A DNA stretch of 64,000 nucleotides from NCBI RefSeq assembly GCF_000523235.1, contig NZ_CP006850.1, positions 5,332,001 through 5,396,000 of the forward strand, in the 5' to 3' direction. Position numbers and translations under genes: made by a program. Under the pieces are notes generated by a model. It was not told the DNA's origin and did no database searches. It was given only the letters and a program-made list of their open reading frames with translations. Below, one piece after another: positions 43,941-51,971 of the stretch. The stretch is from Nocardia nova SH22a. Its GTDB lineage: Bacteria > Actinomycetota > Actinomycetes > Mycobacteriales > Mycobacteriaceae. Each line of letters opens with the position of its first letter. Within the stretch, counting starts at the first letter, position 1.

Positions 43941-44047
43941 TGCTAGAATCTACGACGAGCCGGCAGATTCGGTCAAGCGACCTCCTCGGTTCGGAGGCAC
44001 GAAACCCGCAGGCGGCGAACAGCTTCAGTGATGTACAGGAAGTAGGC

Positions 44048-45061
44048 ATGGCAGCCCATCAGCGACTCATGAACATGATGTTCGGCACGATCTGCTCCCA
44101 AGTTGTGGGCACCGCCGCCCGCCTGGGACTCGCCGATCACCTGGGTGATGACGAACTCGGCTATCTCGAACTGGCCGAACGCACCGCTACGCATCCCGGC
44201 GCGCTGTACCGATTGCTCCGGACGCTGGCCGCGCTGGAGATCGTCGCCGAGACCCGCCCCGGCGTCTTCCGCCTGGCCGACGCCGGTGTACCGCTGCGGA
44301 CGGATCGGCCGGACTCCCAGGCGGCGGCGGTCCTGCTGTTCACCGATCCGGCCCTGCTGGATTCCTGGAAGCTCACCGAGGAGGCGGTCCGCACCGGCCG
44401 CCCCACCTTCGAGAGCCAGTACGGCACCGACTTCTTCGGCTTCCTCGCCACCGAACCCGAACTGTCGGAGCGGTTCAACGCGACGATGCGGCAGGTCAGT
44501 CTGCCTATCGCACAACTGGTTCCGGTGAGCTACGACTTCACCCGGTACCGCACCGTGATCGATATCGGCGGCGGTGACGGGACCTTGCTGTCGCAGATCC
44601 TGCGGGGCGCGCGCACGGTGCGCGGCGTGGTCTTCGACTCACCCAGCGGCGTCGCCGAGGCCCCCTCGACCCTCGCCGCGGCCGGTGTCGCCGACCGCTG
44701 CCGCATCGAGGCCGGTGACTTCTTCGCCGCCGTTCCCGAGGGCGGAGATGTGTACGTGCTCAAGAACATCCTGCACGATTGGGACGACGAGCGCTGCGTC
44801 ACCATTCTCGAGTGCTGCCGCAAGGCGATGCCCGCCGACGGGCGGCTGCTGATCGTGGAATCCGTGCTGCCCGATGTGGTGGACACCTCGGATCCGGCCC
44901 CCTATCTCACCGATATCAGCATGCTGGTCAATATGGGCGGCCAGGAACGCACCCGCGCCGAGTACGAAAAACTCTGCGGCCGTGCGGGGTTCACACTCGC
45001 CGCCGTCCATCCGACCGTCCTGCCCACCTCGTATTCACTGATCGAGGCGACACCGGCCTGA
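44048..45061 (+). CDS. O-methyltransferase (hydroxyneurosporene/COMT type)
   Basis: 337 aa from ATG 44048 (CAGGAAG upstream). N-terminal dimerisation domain (MFGTICSQVVGTAARLGLAD, LYRLLRTLAALEIV), then the SAM-binding core TVIDIGGGDGTLLSQILRGA, and the VYVLKNILHDWDDERCVTIL block with the catalytic His of plant-type COMT enzymes. It typically methylates a phenolic or enolic hydroxyl. It is the first gene of the rightward unit with a P450 and salicylate synthase and shares the Zur-boxed intergenic region with the NRPS. Possible target: the salicyl phenol or a hydroxyl introduced by a P450. Confidence 0.85.
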   Translation: MAAHQRLMNMMFGTICSQVVGTAARLGLADHLGDDELGYLELAERTATHPGALYRLLRTLAALEIVAETRPGVFRLADAGVPLRTDRPDSQAAAVLLFTDPALLDSWKLTEEAVRTGRPTFESQYGTDFFGFLATEPELSERFNATMRQVSLPIAQLVPVSYDFTRYRTVIDIGGGDGTLLSQILRGARTVRGVVFDSPSGVAEAPSTLAAAGVADRCRIEAGDFFAAVPEGGDVYVLKNILHDWDDERCVTILECCRKAMPADGRLLIVESVLPDVVDTSDPAPYLTDISMLVNMGGQERTRAEYEKLCGRAGFTLAAVHPTVLPTSYSLIEATPA

Positions 45062-45076
45062 ACGGAAGCGTCACCC

Positions 45077-46309
45077 ATGCTCGACACGTCCCGTCCGATC
45101 GTGGTCGACCTCCTGGCCGATGACTTCCACGAACGAGCCCACACCGTCTACGACCGGCTACGCGCGCACTCGCCGGTCGCCTTCGTCGAACTTCCGGAGC
45201 AGCCGGGACGGGGGTTCTGGCTGATCACCGGATACGCCGCGGCCGAGGCGGCGTTGCGCGAGAAGCGGCTGGCGAACAGCCCGCGCGCACTCCTGTCCCC
45301 CGAACAGCGCGCGGCGCGGGCCCGGGCCGACATCCCCGGCTCCGCACCCACGATGCTGCTGTCCGATCCACCGGAGCACACGCGGCTGCGGCGGGCCGCG
45401 CAGCACGCGTTCACCTCCCGCTCGGTCACCGCCCTGCACCCCGTCGTGGTACGGCACGCCGAGCGACTACTGGACGATGCGGACAAGGCCGCCCGCGACG
45501 GTGACGGCAGCGTGGATCTTCTGCACGCCTACGCCTATCCGCTGTCGTTGACCGTGCTCGGCGAAATTCTGGGCTTCCCCGAGGCATGGCACCCCGGACT
45601 ACGTGACCTCGCCGAGCGCGCGGCGACGGTCTCCACACCGCTGTCCGGGCCCGATCCCGTCCTGCGCGACCGGCTCGACCGCTACACCAGGGATCTCATC
45701 GATCTCAAACGCGAAGAACCCGGCGACGACCTGGTCAGCAGGCTGGTACACCCCGAATCCGGCAGGGACGCACTGTCCGACGACGAACTGGCGGCCATGA
45801 TCGGCCTGCTCGTGGCCGCGGGCTTCGAGACATCGGCCAGCCTGATCGCCAGCGCGACCGTGTCACTGCTCACCCACCCGCCCCAATGGGCCGCACTCCG
45901 CGACGATCCGGGGCTGGCCGCCGCCGCGGTGGAGGAGACGATGCGCTACTGGGGGCCGGTGGAATCGGCGACCATGCGGCACGCGACGGCGCCGTTCGAC
46001 CTCGGCGGCCGCCGCATCGGCACCGGCGACCGTGTGCTGGTGTTCCCCGCCGCCGCCAACCGCGACCCGGCCCACGTCACCGATCCGCACCGCTTCGACA
46101 TCCACCGTAAACCCCGCCCCCACCTGGGATTCAGCGGCGGCATCCACAACTGCATGGGTGCGGCCCTCGCCCGCACGGAAGTTCGGGTCGCGCTCACCGC
46201 GCTGGTGGCCCGCTGGCCGCAACTGCGCTTCGGCGCGGACCCGGCGGATCTGCGCTGGCGCTCCGGCATGGGGCTGCGCGGCCTGCAGCGCCTCCCCGTC
46301 CGGCCGTGA
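45077..46309 (+). CDS. Cytochrome P450, rightward unit
   Basis: 410 aa, starting 15 bp after the O-methyltransferase stop. Signatures: I-helix AAGFETSASL, K-helix ETMR and the haem loop HLGFSGGIHNCMGAALARTE with the axial Cys near residue 360. Soluble bacterial class. Sequence is only distantly similar to the P450 at 24210-25499. Acting between an O-methyltransferase and salicylate synthase, it probably decorates the salicyl cap or a ring of the metallophore (inference). Confidence 0.88.
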   Translation: MLDTSRPIVVDLLADDFHERAHTVYDRLRAHSPVAFVELPEQPGRGFWLITGYAAAEAALREKRLANSPRALLSPEQRAARARADIPGSAPTMLLSDPPEHTRLRRAAQHAFTSRSVTALHPVVVRHAERLLDDADKAARDGDGSVDLLHAYAYPLSLTVLGEILGFPEAWHPGLRDLAERAATVSTPLSGPDPVLRDRLDRYTRDLIDLKREEPGDDLVSRLVHPESGRDALSDDELAAMIGLLVAAGFETSASLIASATVSLLTHPPQWAALRDDPGLAAAAVEETMRYWGPVESATMRHATAPFDLGGRRIGTGDRVLVFPAAANRDPAHVTDPHRFDIHRKPRPHLGFSGGIHNCMGAALARTEVRVALTALVARWPQLRFGADPADLRWRSGMGLRGLQRLPVRP

Positions 46310-46383
46310 TCCGGACACTCGCATGAACCCAGGCGCCGCGGTGCCCGGTCAGCGAAATACTGTGCAGCACAAGGAGTTCGAAT

Positions 46384-47685
46384 ATGACATCCACGACCGC
46401 CCTCGAAGCCGACGACTACGTGCACACGACACACCGGCACGACACCGACCCGCTGACGCTGGCGGCCTCGATCGCCGCCTCCGGACGGCTCACCGACTAC
46501 ATCGTCTACGAACAGGCGGGGCGCTGGTATGTGGCGGGAAATCCGATCGGCGCGGTGACCGTCGGTCCGGACCGGCTGCACACCACATTGGGTGGCGAGA
46601 GCGCCGAATCGTGGAGCGGCGATCCGTGGCCCCGGATCCACGCCGCCCTCGGCCGGGCGCCGATACCGCGATGGCGTGCCTACGGCTGGGCGTGTTTCGA
46701 ACTCTGCCAACCGGATTCGGCCGCACCGGACGATGTTCTCGCTCACTTCATGGTGCCCGGGGTGGAACTCGAGATCACCGGCGACACCGTGCATGTCCGC
46801 AGCTACGGCGCGCCCTTCGAATTCGATCCGGCCGATGTCACCGTCCCCGCATCGACTCCCGCACCGGTGCCGCTGGATACGGTCGACACCGCCTACCTCC
46901 TGCGCGTCCAGGAAGCCCTGGATCGGATTCAGCGCGGTGAATTCCACAAGGTGATCATGTCCCGCCGGGTGGATGTCCCGTTCGCGGTGGATATGCCCGC
47001 CACCTATGCGGCGGTCCGCCGGATGAACACCCCGGCGCGTTCGTTCCTGCTGAATCTCGGTGGCTGGCAGGCCGCCGGTGTCAGTCCGGAAACGGTTCTG
47101 GAGGCCGACGGCACCGGCTCGGCCACGACTCAGCCGCTGGCCGGTACCCGCGCCCGGACCGGTGACCCCGACCGCGATCGCGTGCTGCGCGAGGACCTGC
47201 TCACCGATCCCAAGGAGATCTACGAACACGCCACCTCGGTGCGGCTGGCCTGCGACGAATTCGACAGCGTCGGCAGCGCCACGCGGGTCAGCGAATTCCT
47301 CACCGTCAAGGAGCGCGGCAGCGTGCAGCATCTCGCCTCACGGGTCGAAACCCGTCTGCCCGAGGGCCGGACCTGCTGGGACGCCCTGGCCGCCGTCTAT
47401 CCCGCCATCACCGCCTCCGGAATCCCCAAAGCGCCCGCCTGCGCCGCGATCGGCGAGATCGAACCCATCTCCCGTGGCCTCTACAGTGGCGCCGTCGTGC
47501 GGGCCGACAGCACCGGAATACTCGATGCCGCACTGGTTTTGCGCGCCGTCTATCAACGTGACGGCCGCAGCTGGCTGCACGCGGGAGCGGGCGTCGTCAC
47601 CGGGTCGACACCCGCCCGCGAACATGAGGAGACCTGCGAAAAACTAGCCTGCATCGCCCCCTATCTCGTCCCGGCGCGCGCCTGA
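46384..47685 (+). CDS. Salicylate synthase (MbtI/Irp9-type)
   Basis: 433 aa with AAGGAG 8 nt before the ATG. It shows the chorismate-utilising fold: RIQRGEFHKVIMSRRVDVPF, SFLLNLGGWQAAGVSPETVL, TTQPLAGTRARTGDPDRDRV, KEIYEHATSVRLACDEFDSV and the C-terminal ITASGIPKAPACAAIGEIEP followed by GLYSGAVV. MbtI and Irp9 convert chorismate to salicylate via isochorismate without a separate lyase. The product should load the NRPS aryl carrier once activated; the activating ligase is not in the window. It is probably cotranscribed with the O-methyltransferase and P450 (75-bp gap). Confidence 0.9.
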   Translation: MTSTTALEADDYVHTTHRHDTDPLTLAASIAASGRLTDYIVYEQAGRWYVAGNPIGAVTVGPDRLHTTLGGESAESWSGDPWPRIHAALGRAPIPRWRAYGWACFELCQPDSAAPDDVLAHFMVPGVELEITGDTVHVRSYGAPFEFDPADVTVPASTPAPVPLDTVDTAYLLRVQEALDRIQRGEFHKVIMSRRVDVPFAVDMPATYAAVRRMNTPARSFLLNLGGWQAAGVSPETVLEADGTGSATTQPLAGTRARTGDPDRDRVLREDLLTDPKEIYEHATSVRLACDEFDSVGSATRVSEFLTVKERGSVQHLASRVETRLPEGRTCWDALAAVYPAITASGIPKAPACAAIGEIEPISRGLYSGAVVRADSTGILDAALVLRAVYQRDGRSWLHAGAGVVTGSTPAREHEETCEKLACIAPYLVPARA

Positions 47686-48201
47686 GCCAGGGCCCAGCAC
47701 CATCGGCGAGCAGGTGGATACGGCCTCGATCCGGGGATGGGAACGAAGTTCCCGCAGGGCTTCATCGAGTCGAGGTGCCACACCGGTGAGCGCGGCGCGG
47801 TATGCCGCACCCGAGCCTTGGGCCACAACTGTCACCACCAACACCACCCGAACGGTCACCGATGTCCTGATACAGAACCGTCACCGATGTCCCAAGACAT
47901 AACAGTAGGCAGCGGGATGCCACCCTGTGTCTCGAGTCAAGATCTTGGCAGAATCTCGCTGGTCATGGGATTGATGCCGCTGGTGCCAAGATCACCTGCG
48001 AGTGCTCTGTAATGCCGATGAGACGACGCTTTCAGTCAGCTTGTGCGAAGCACAATCACCTTCGCTGCGACGACATCGAAAGTTGCCGCGCCGACACCGT
48101 GTAGCCACAGCGGGGGTGGCGCGGGATCGGGGGTCAACTGCGACTGCGAAGAGCCCAAATAGCCCCGGTGCGAGGGTCGGCCCGCGTGCTACGTTCGGGC
48201 C
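47686..48201. other. Intergenic debris with IS481-like end sequence
   Basis: The direct repeat GTCACCGATGTCC at 47857 and 47880, spaced 23 bp, with GATACAGAACC between and AAGACATAAC after, looks like the subterminal region of IS481-type elements in actinobacteria; no transposase follows. A minus-strand 71-aa ORF (47644-47859, with LRELRSHPRIEAVSTCSPMV) overlaps the salicylate synthase end and may be a gene fragment, but I cannot name it. The rest shows no gene. Confidence 0.45.
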
Positions 48202-48708
48202 ATGACCAGACCCAGTGAGATTCTCGGCAGCGTGGTCGCCGCCAGCGAGCGCGAGCAGCTCGAGACGTTCCTGGATTACCTGCGCGACGCCGTCGTGCGC
48301 AAGGTCCGCGGGGTGTCGGAGGAGGACGCCCGGCGCAGTCCGGTGCCGTCCGGCACTAACCTCGGCGGCCTGATCAAACACCTGCGGTGGGTGGAACTGG
48401 GTGGGTTCGCCCAGCAGATCGGGCAGATCCCCGCCGCGGAGCTGCCCACACCGCCGTGGACCGACGCAGACCCGGAGGCCGACCTGCGGCTGGAGCCGAA
48501 CGAGAAGCTCGACGACGTCATCGGCGCCTACCAGGCGGAGTGCGACCGCTCCCGCGAGATCGCCGCCCAGCACAGCCTCGACTACGCACCGCGGGGCAGT
48601 GAGCTGACGTTGCGGTGGGTCTACCTGCACCTGATCCTGGAGACCGGCCGGCACGCGGGCCACGCGGACATCCTGCGCGAGATGATCGACGGCAGCGTCG
48701 GCGACTGA
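48202..48708 (+). CDS. DinB-family (DUF664) protein
   Basis: 168 aa, four-helix DinB/YfiT-like protein. The putative metal ligands are the His in GGLIKHLRWVELGGFAQQIG (about residue 56) and the H-A-G-H segment in ILETGRHAGHADILREMIDG near the C-terminus. Actinobacterial relatives include mycothiol- or bacillithiol-dependent enzymes, but many are uncharacterised. Monocistronic, within the mobile-element-rich stretch. Confidence 0.85.
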   Translation: MTRPSEILGSVVAASEREQLETFLDYLRDAVVRKVRGVSEEDARRSPVPSGTNLGGLIKHLRWVELGGFAQQIGQIPAAELPTPPWTDADPEADLRLEPNEKLDDVIGAYQAECDRSREIAAQHSLDYAPRGSELTLRWVYLHLILETGRHAGHADILREMIDGSVGD

Positions 48709-48761
48709 CGGCTCGCGGCGCGTCGTCGGTCCGTGTTCCGGTCGTCGGAGACGGCGTTACG

Positions 48762-48965
48762 CCGGTATCGGCGGAGGCTGACCTCCAACACCGTGGGCCG
48801 CCACCCGAACGGCTCGTGCGCCAATCGCCGGACCACCGTGTCCCTGCCCGCGCCCTGGCATCCACAGCGACGACACCATCTGTCGGGCTGGACAGCCCGG
48901 CACCGGAGAATCGCCCGATCGGGCTCCAACCGCTGCCCGAGCACTTCGAGCCCGAGATCATAGTC
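48762..48965 (-). pseudogene. N-terminal fragment of an ISL3-family transposase
   Basis: The minus strand reads DYDLGLEVLGQRLEPDRAIL, a Cys-containing CRRCGC stretch, then RRLAHEPFGWRPTVLEVSLR followed by RYR. This matches the zinc-finger N-terminus of ISL3-family transposases. The frame then runs into unrelated sequence; the DDE catalytic part is missing. Confidence 0.55.
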
Positions 48966-49125
48966 ACCCCATCCTCGGGAGACCTCGCCCCCTACTCGGC
49001 CACCGACGCGCCGACCGGACTACACCCTCAACTGCGAAGAGCCACTTTCTGGCCGCGCCGATCCAGGCTGACTTCAGTCACACCGAGTGAGCGATAATGC
49101 CGCTTATCGAGCAATCTTCCGTTGG

Positions 49126-49229
49126 CCACTTCCCGACCGATGCCACGCTCACCCCGCGCCGCCGCGCGGCCTCAGCGGCGCTTATCTTCCCGCCAGCACC
49201 GACAACACAACACGCACCTGGCCCTCGAC
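49126..49229 (-). pseudogene. Frameshifted transposase helix-turn-helix fragment
   Basis: One minus-strand frame reads VEGQVRVVLSVLAG and a second, overlapping at the break, continues KISAAEAARRRGVSVASVGKW. Joined, this is the N-terminal HTH typical of transposases with integrase cores. Nothing further of the element remains. The rest of the 651-bp gap (48709-49359) has no intact gene. Confidence 0.45.
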
Positions 49230-49359
49230 CGGGATTTTCACACGCCATGACCTCGCCACAGATCGTCTCCTTCCTGACTCGACGTGCCCGGGCCGTAAAC
49301 CGAGCAACCCCGTCAGAAAGTTTGACGCACTTCCTGCTCCTTCCTGATATGATTCGAAC

Positions 49360-50898
49360 ATGCATTCGAACAATACGGAGGACGCGGAGCAGGTCGCGGG
49401 ACCGCTGCTCGCTGCGGTTTCCGAGCTGTTCGAACAACCGCTGACTCCGCTGTCGGATGAACAACTGACGCAGGCCATGCGGGACGTGGAGAGTTGCGCA
49501 CGCAGACTCACGGCGATGCAACATCGACTGCTGATTGAAGCCGAGGAGCGGTCCCTGCCATCGCGGACCGGCGCGAAGACCGTGAAGCGGTTCCTGATGG
49601 AGACGCTGCGGATATCCAGTGCGGATGCGGGCAGCCGCGTGAACTCGGCACGCTGGGTCGGAACGTTCCACGACCTGGACGGCGAGGTACGAGACCCACA
49701 GTTGCCGTGCACCGCAAGCGCTTTGACACTGGGCGAGATTTCCGCCGATCACGTGCGCGGGATCGCGCAGGTCATGAACCGTGTGCCCCGAGGCGTATCC
49801 GACGCAGATCGCGAAGCCGCGGAACAAGTGTTGGCGGAGTTCGCTCGATCCGGCTCCCCGGACGACATCGGCAAGGTCGGCGACCGAATCCTGGCCTACC
49901 TCGACCCCGACGGTCGCCTCACCACCGACCAGGACCGCGCCCGGATGCGAGGCATCGTCGTGGGCAGGCAACGCCCGGACGGCATGTCCCCTGTGCGTGG
50001 CGACATCGACCCGGTCCTCCGTGCTCTGCTGGACCCACTGCTGGCCAAATACGCACGCCCCGGCGTCTGCAACCCCGACGACCCGAACAGCCCCGCCGTC
50101 GATATCGACACCGCCGACCCGGCAACGCTGGCAGAGTCGGCACGAGCCGACTACCGCAGTGCCGCCCAACGCAACCACGACGCCCTCACCGCGGTCCTGC
50201 GCTCCGGCCTTATCGCCGGAGACCTCGGCCGCCACCGCGGCATGCCGGTAACCACCGTGCTGACGATGAAACTCGAAGACCTGGAAAAGGACTCGGGCGC
50301 CGCGACCACAGCCACCGGCGGAGTCGTGCCGATCCGCGAAGCACTGCGACTGGCCGAACGATCCCGCCCCTACCTCGCGGTATTCGACCACGCCGGACTC
50401 CCCCTGCATCTCGGCCGCATGAAACGACTCGCCTCCCGGACTCAACGCCTGGCTCTGATCGCCGCCCTGCGCGGCTGCTCCCGCCCGGGATGCGACGCCC
50501 CCGCCAGCCTCTGCGCCGCCCACCACATCCGCGACTACGCCAAAGGCGGCCCCACCGACATCACCAACCTCGTCCTCGCCTGCGACGCCTGCCACGCGCT
50601 GATCCACGACGGCCCCGGCGGCTGGAAAACAATTGCACAAGACGAGCTTTCCCCCTTCCCGGGCCGCACCGCATGGATCGCCCCCGAACACATCGACCCC
50701 AGCCGCACACCCCGCGTCAACCACCGCCACCACCCCGACGAACTCCTGGCCGCGATACTCACCCACATCCATTTGCGCGACGACCGGGAACGCGAACGAC
50801 GCTACTGCCGACCGCGAACGCGCTCGCGCCCCACCAGTACGAGCGGGGCCCGACACCCGACCACCGGCCGGGCAACCTCAACTGCCCTATCTCACTGA
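49360..50898 (+). CDS. DUF222/13E12-family HNH endonuclease-like protein
   Basis: 512 aa. The DUF222 region spans most of the protein (LTPLSDEQLTQAMRDVESCA, TLGEISADHVRGIAQVMNRV). A C-terminal HNH nuclease motif is intact: CSRPGCDAPASLCAAHHIRD, GGPTDITNLVLACDACHALI, with H-x-N-x-H spacing and two CxxC-type pairs. A TATGAT hexamer 7 bp before ATG 49360 suggests leaderless transcription. The family is a repeat-like gene set in mycobacteria and nocardiae (REP13E12) with unsettled function. Three small overlapping genes follow. Confidence 0.85.
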   Translation: MHSNNTEDAEQVAGPLLAAVSELFEQPLTPLSDEQLTQAMRDVESCARRLTAMQHRLLIEAEERSLPSRTGAKTVKRFLMETLRISSADAGSRVNSARWVGTFHDLDGEVRDPQLPCTASALTLGEISADHVRGIAQVMNRVPRGVSDADREAAEQVLAEFARSGSPDDIGKVGDRILAYLDPDGRLTTDQDRARMRGIVVGRQRPDGMSPVRGDIDPVLRALLDPLLAKYARPGVCNPDDPNSPAVDIDTADPATLAESARADYRSAAQRNHDALTAVLRSGLIAGDLGRHRGMPVTTVLTMKLEDLEKDSGAATTATGGVVPIREALRLAERSRPYLAVFDHAGLPLHLGRMKRLASRTQRLALIAALRGCSRPGCDAPASLCAAHHIRDYAKGGPTDITNLVLACDACHALIHDGPGGWKTIAQDELSPFPGRTAWIAPEHIDPSRTPRVNHRHHPDELLAAILTHIHLRDDRERERRYCRPRTRSRPTSTSGARHPTTGRATSTALSH

Positions 50899-51012
50899 GC
50901 CGGCAGTCTGATGGCCTGGTGGATGCTGATGGCCTGGTGGATGCGGGTCGCTGTCACATGGGTCGATGCGGCGGCCTGGGGGTGGAAGCACGGGACGGCC
51001 GAGCTGAGGCAC

Positions 51013-51291
51013 ATGACCGACCATGATCCCTTCGATCCCTTCGCGACTCACCCGAACCCGACTCACCCGAACCCGACTCGCCCGCACTCGATCGCCGAAA
51101 CCGGCGCGGCACTGCTGTTGCCCGCGCCACGTGATGACGGCACCGGACGACTGCGGTGGATTCTCCAGCCGCGGGACATGTTTCGGCCCGCTATGGACAC
51201 CGTGCTCACCGCACTGGACGACGTGCTGAAGGCAAGGGCCGGAAAGCGAAATTTTCCGGATCACGCGACCGCGACGTCCATCTGCGAGTGA
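51013..51291 (+). CDS. Small hypothetical protein with Pro-Asn repeat
   Basis: 92 aa from ATG 51013 (GAGG upstream). The N-terminus carries a THPNPTHPNPTRPH tandem repeat, followed by a compact segment (GAALLLPAPRDDGTGRLRWI, then MDTVLTALDDVLKA). No family recognised. Its stop overlaps the next start as GTGA, the first of two such couplings in a row. Confidence 0.5.
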   Translation: MTDHDPFDPFATHPNPTHPNPTRPHSIAETGAALLLPAPRDDGTGRLRWILQPRDMFRPAMDTVLTALDDVLKARAGKRNFPDHATATSICE

Positions 51292-51512
51292 GGATGCGCG
51301 GAATCCAATTCGACTTCGCCGCCCGCTCCCGCGCAGCCGCAGTTTTCCTCCGCGAGATACGCGCCAGCCACGGCCACGACGCCGCCGTCATATTGCCGGG
51401 CCCGCCGCCGGGCCTCCCGCGACTCCCCAACGAACGGCTCTACCTCGGCCCGTACCCGGCAAGGACCTTCTACCCAGCAAGGACCCCCTGTTCAGCAAGG
51501 ACCACGCCTTGA
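51288..51512 (+). CDS. Small hypothetical protein, middle of overlapping trio
   Basis: 74 aa from GTG 51288 (ATG 51294 is an alternative). The helix FAARSRAAAVFLREIRASHG is followed by a Pro-rich tail with YPARTFYPARTP duplications. No family recognised. It overlaps both neighbours by 4 nt. Confidence 0.45.
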   Translation: MRMRGIQFDFAARSRAAAVFLREIRASHGHDAAVILPGPPPGLPRLPNERLYLGPYPARTFYPARTPCSARTTP

Positions 51513-51859
51513 TCATTTCCTCCAACCACCGCAGCCCCCGCCTGTTCCGCACCGAACTCCCCTGCCACGTCTGGGCGGTATGGACCGTCACCACCGACGC
51601 AGCGAGTATCCGCATCCACCGAATTCGTCACCCGCGCAACACATCACCCGGCATCTGGTGGCCCGATCAGGCTCCCGCACCACTTCTTCCCCAGGGCATG
51701 ATCGCCTTCCCGCATGACGACAGACCGTCGCTCGACCATGTGCGGGCGGCCCTTCCCACATTCTGGCACGGTCTGTGGAACGCGATCGAAAACGAATTTC
51801 ACCGCCACTCCGCTCACAGCTCAGCGGTGATCCCGTGGCCGGAACGGGACTTGTCGTGA
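51509..51859 (+). CDS. Small hypothetical protein, end of overlapping trio
   Basis: 116 aa from TTG 51509, which overlaps the previous stop as TTGA. Trp- and His-rich (CHVWAVWTVTTDAASIRIHR, FWHGLWNAIENEFHRHSAHS). No family recognised. The start codon is rare, so this call rests on the coupling and on an open frame with ordinary composition. The gene converges with the ABC transporter, 112 bp away; no terminator is obvious. Confidence 0.5.
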   Translation: MIISSNHRSPRLFRTELPCHVWAVWTVTTDAASIRIHRIRHPRNTSPGIWWPDQAPAPLLPQGMIAFPHDDRPSLDHVRAALPTFWHGLWNAIENEFHRHSAHSSAVIPWPERDLS

Positions 51860-51971
51860 GCGAGGGCGGTTCCCGCGCGCACTCGAAGCTGGGGCTCGGC
51901 TCCGGTGAGTGCGTACGGCAAACCACCCCATCGTCATACGCACGAGCGCCGGCGTGTTCGGGATAATTCTG

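Noticed and set aside
47644..47859. 71-aa minus-strand ORF with coding-like sequence
   Set aside because: It overlaps the end of the salicylate synthase, has no ribosome-binding site and no recognisable family; kept only as a note in the debris region.
49078..50856. 592-codon minus-strand frame opposite the HNH gene
   Set aside because: Shadow of the 13E12 HNH gene; only its last 36 codons resemble a transposase HTH and these are listed as a fragment.
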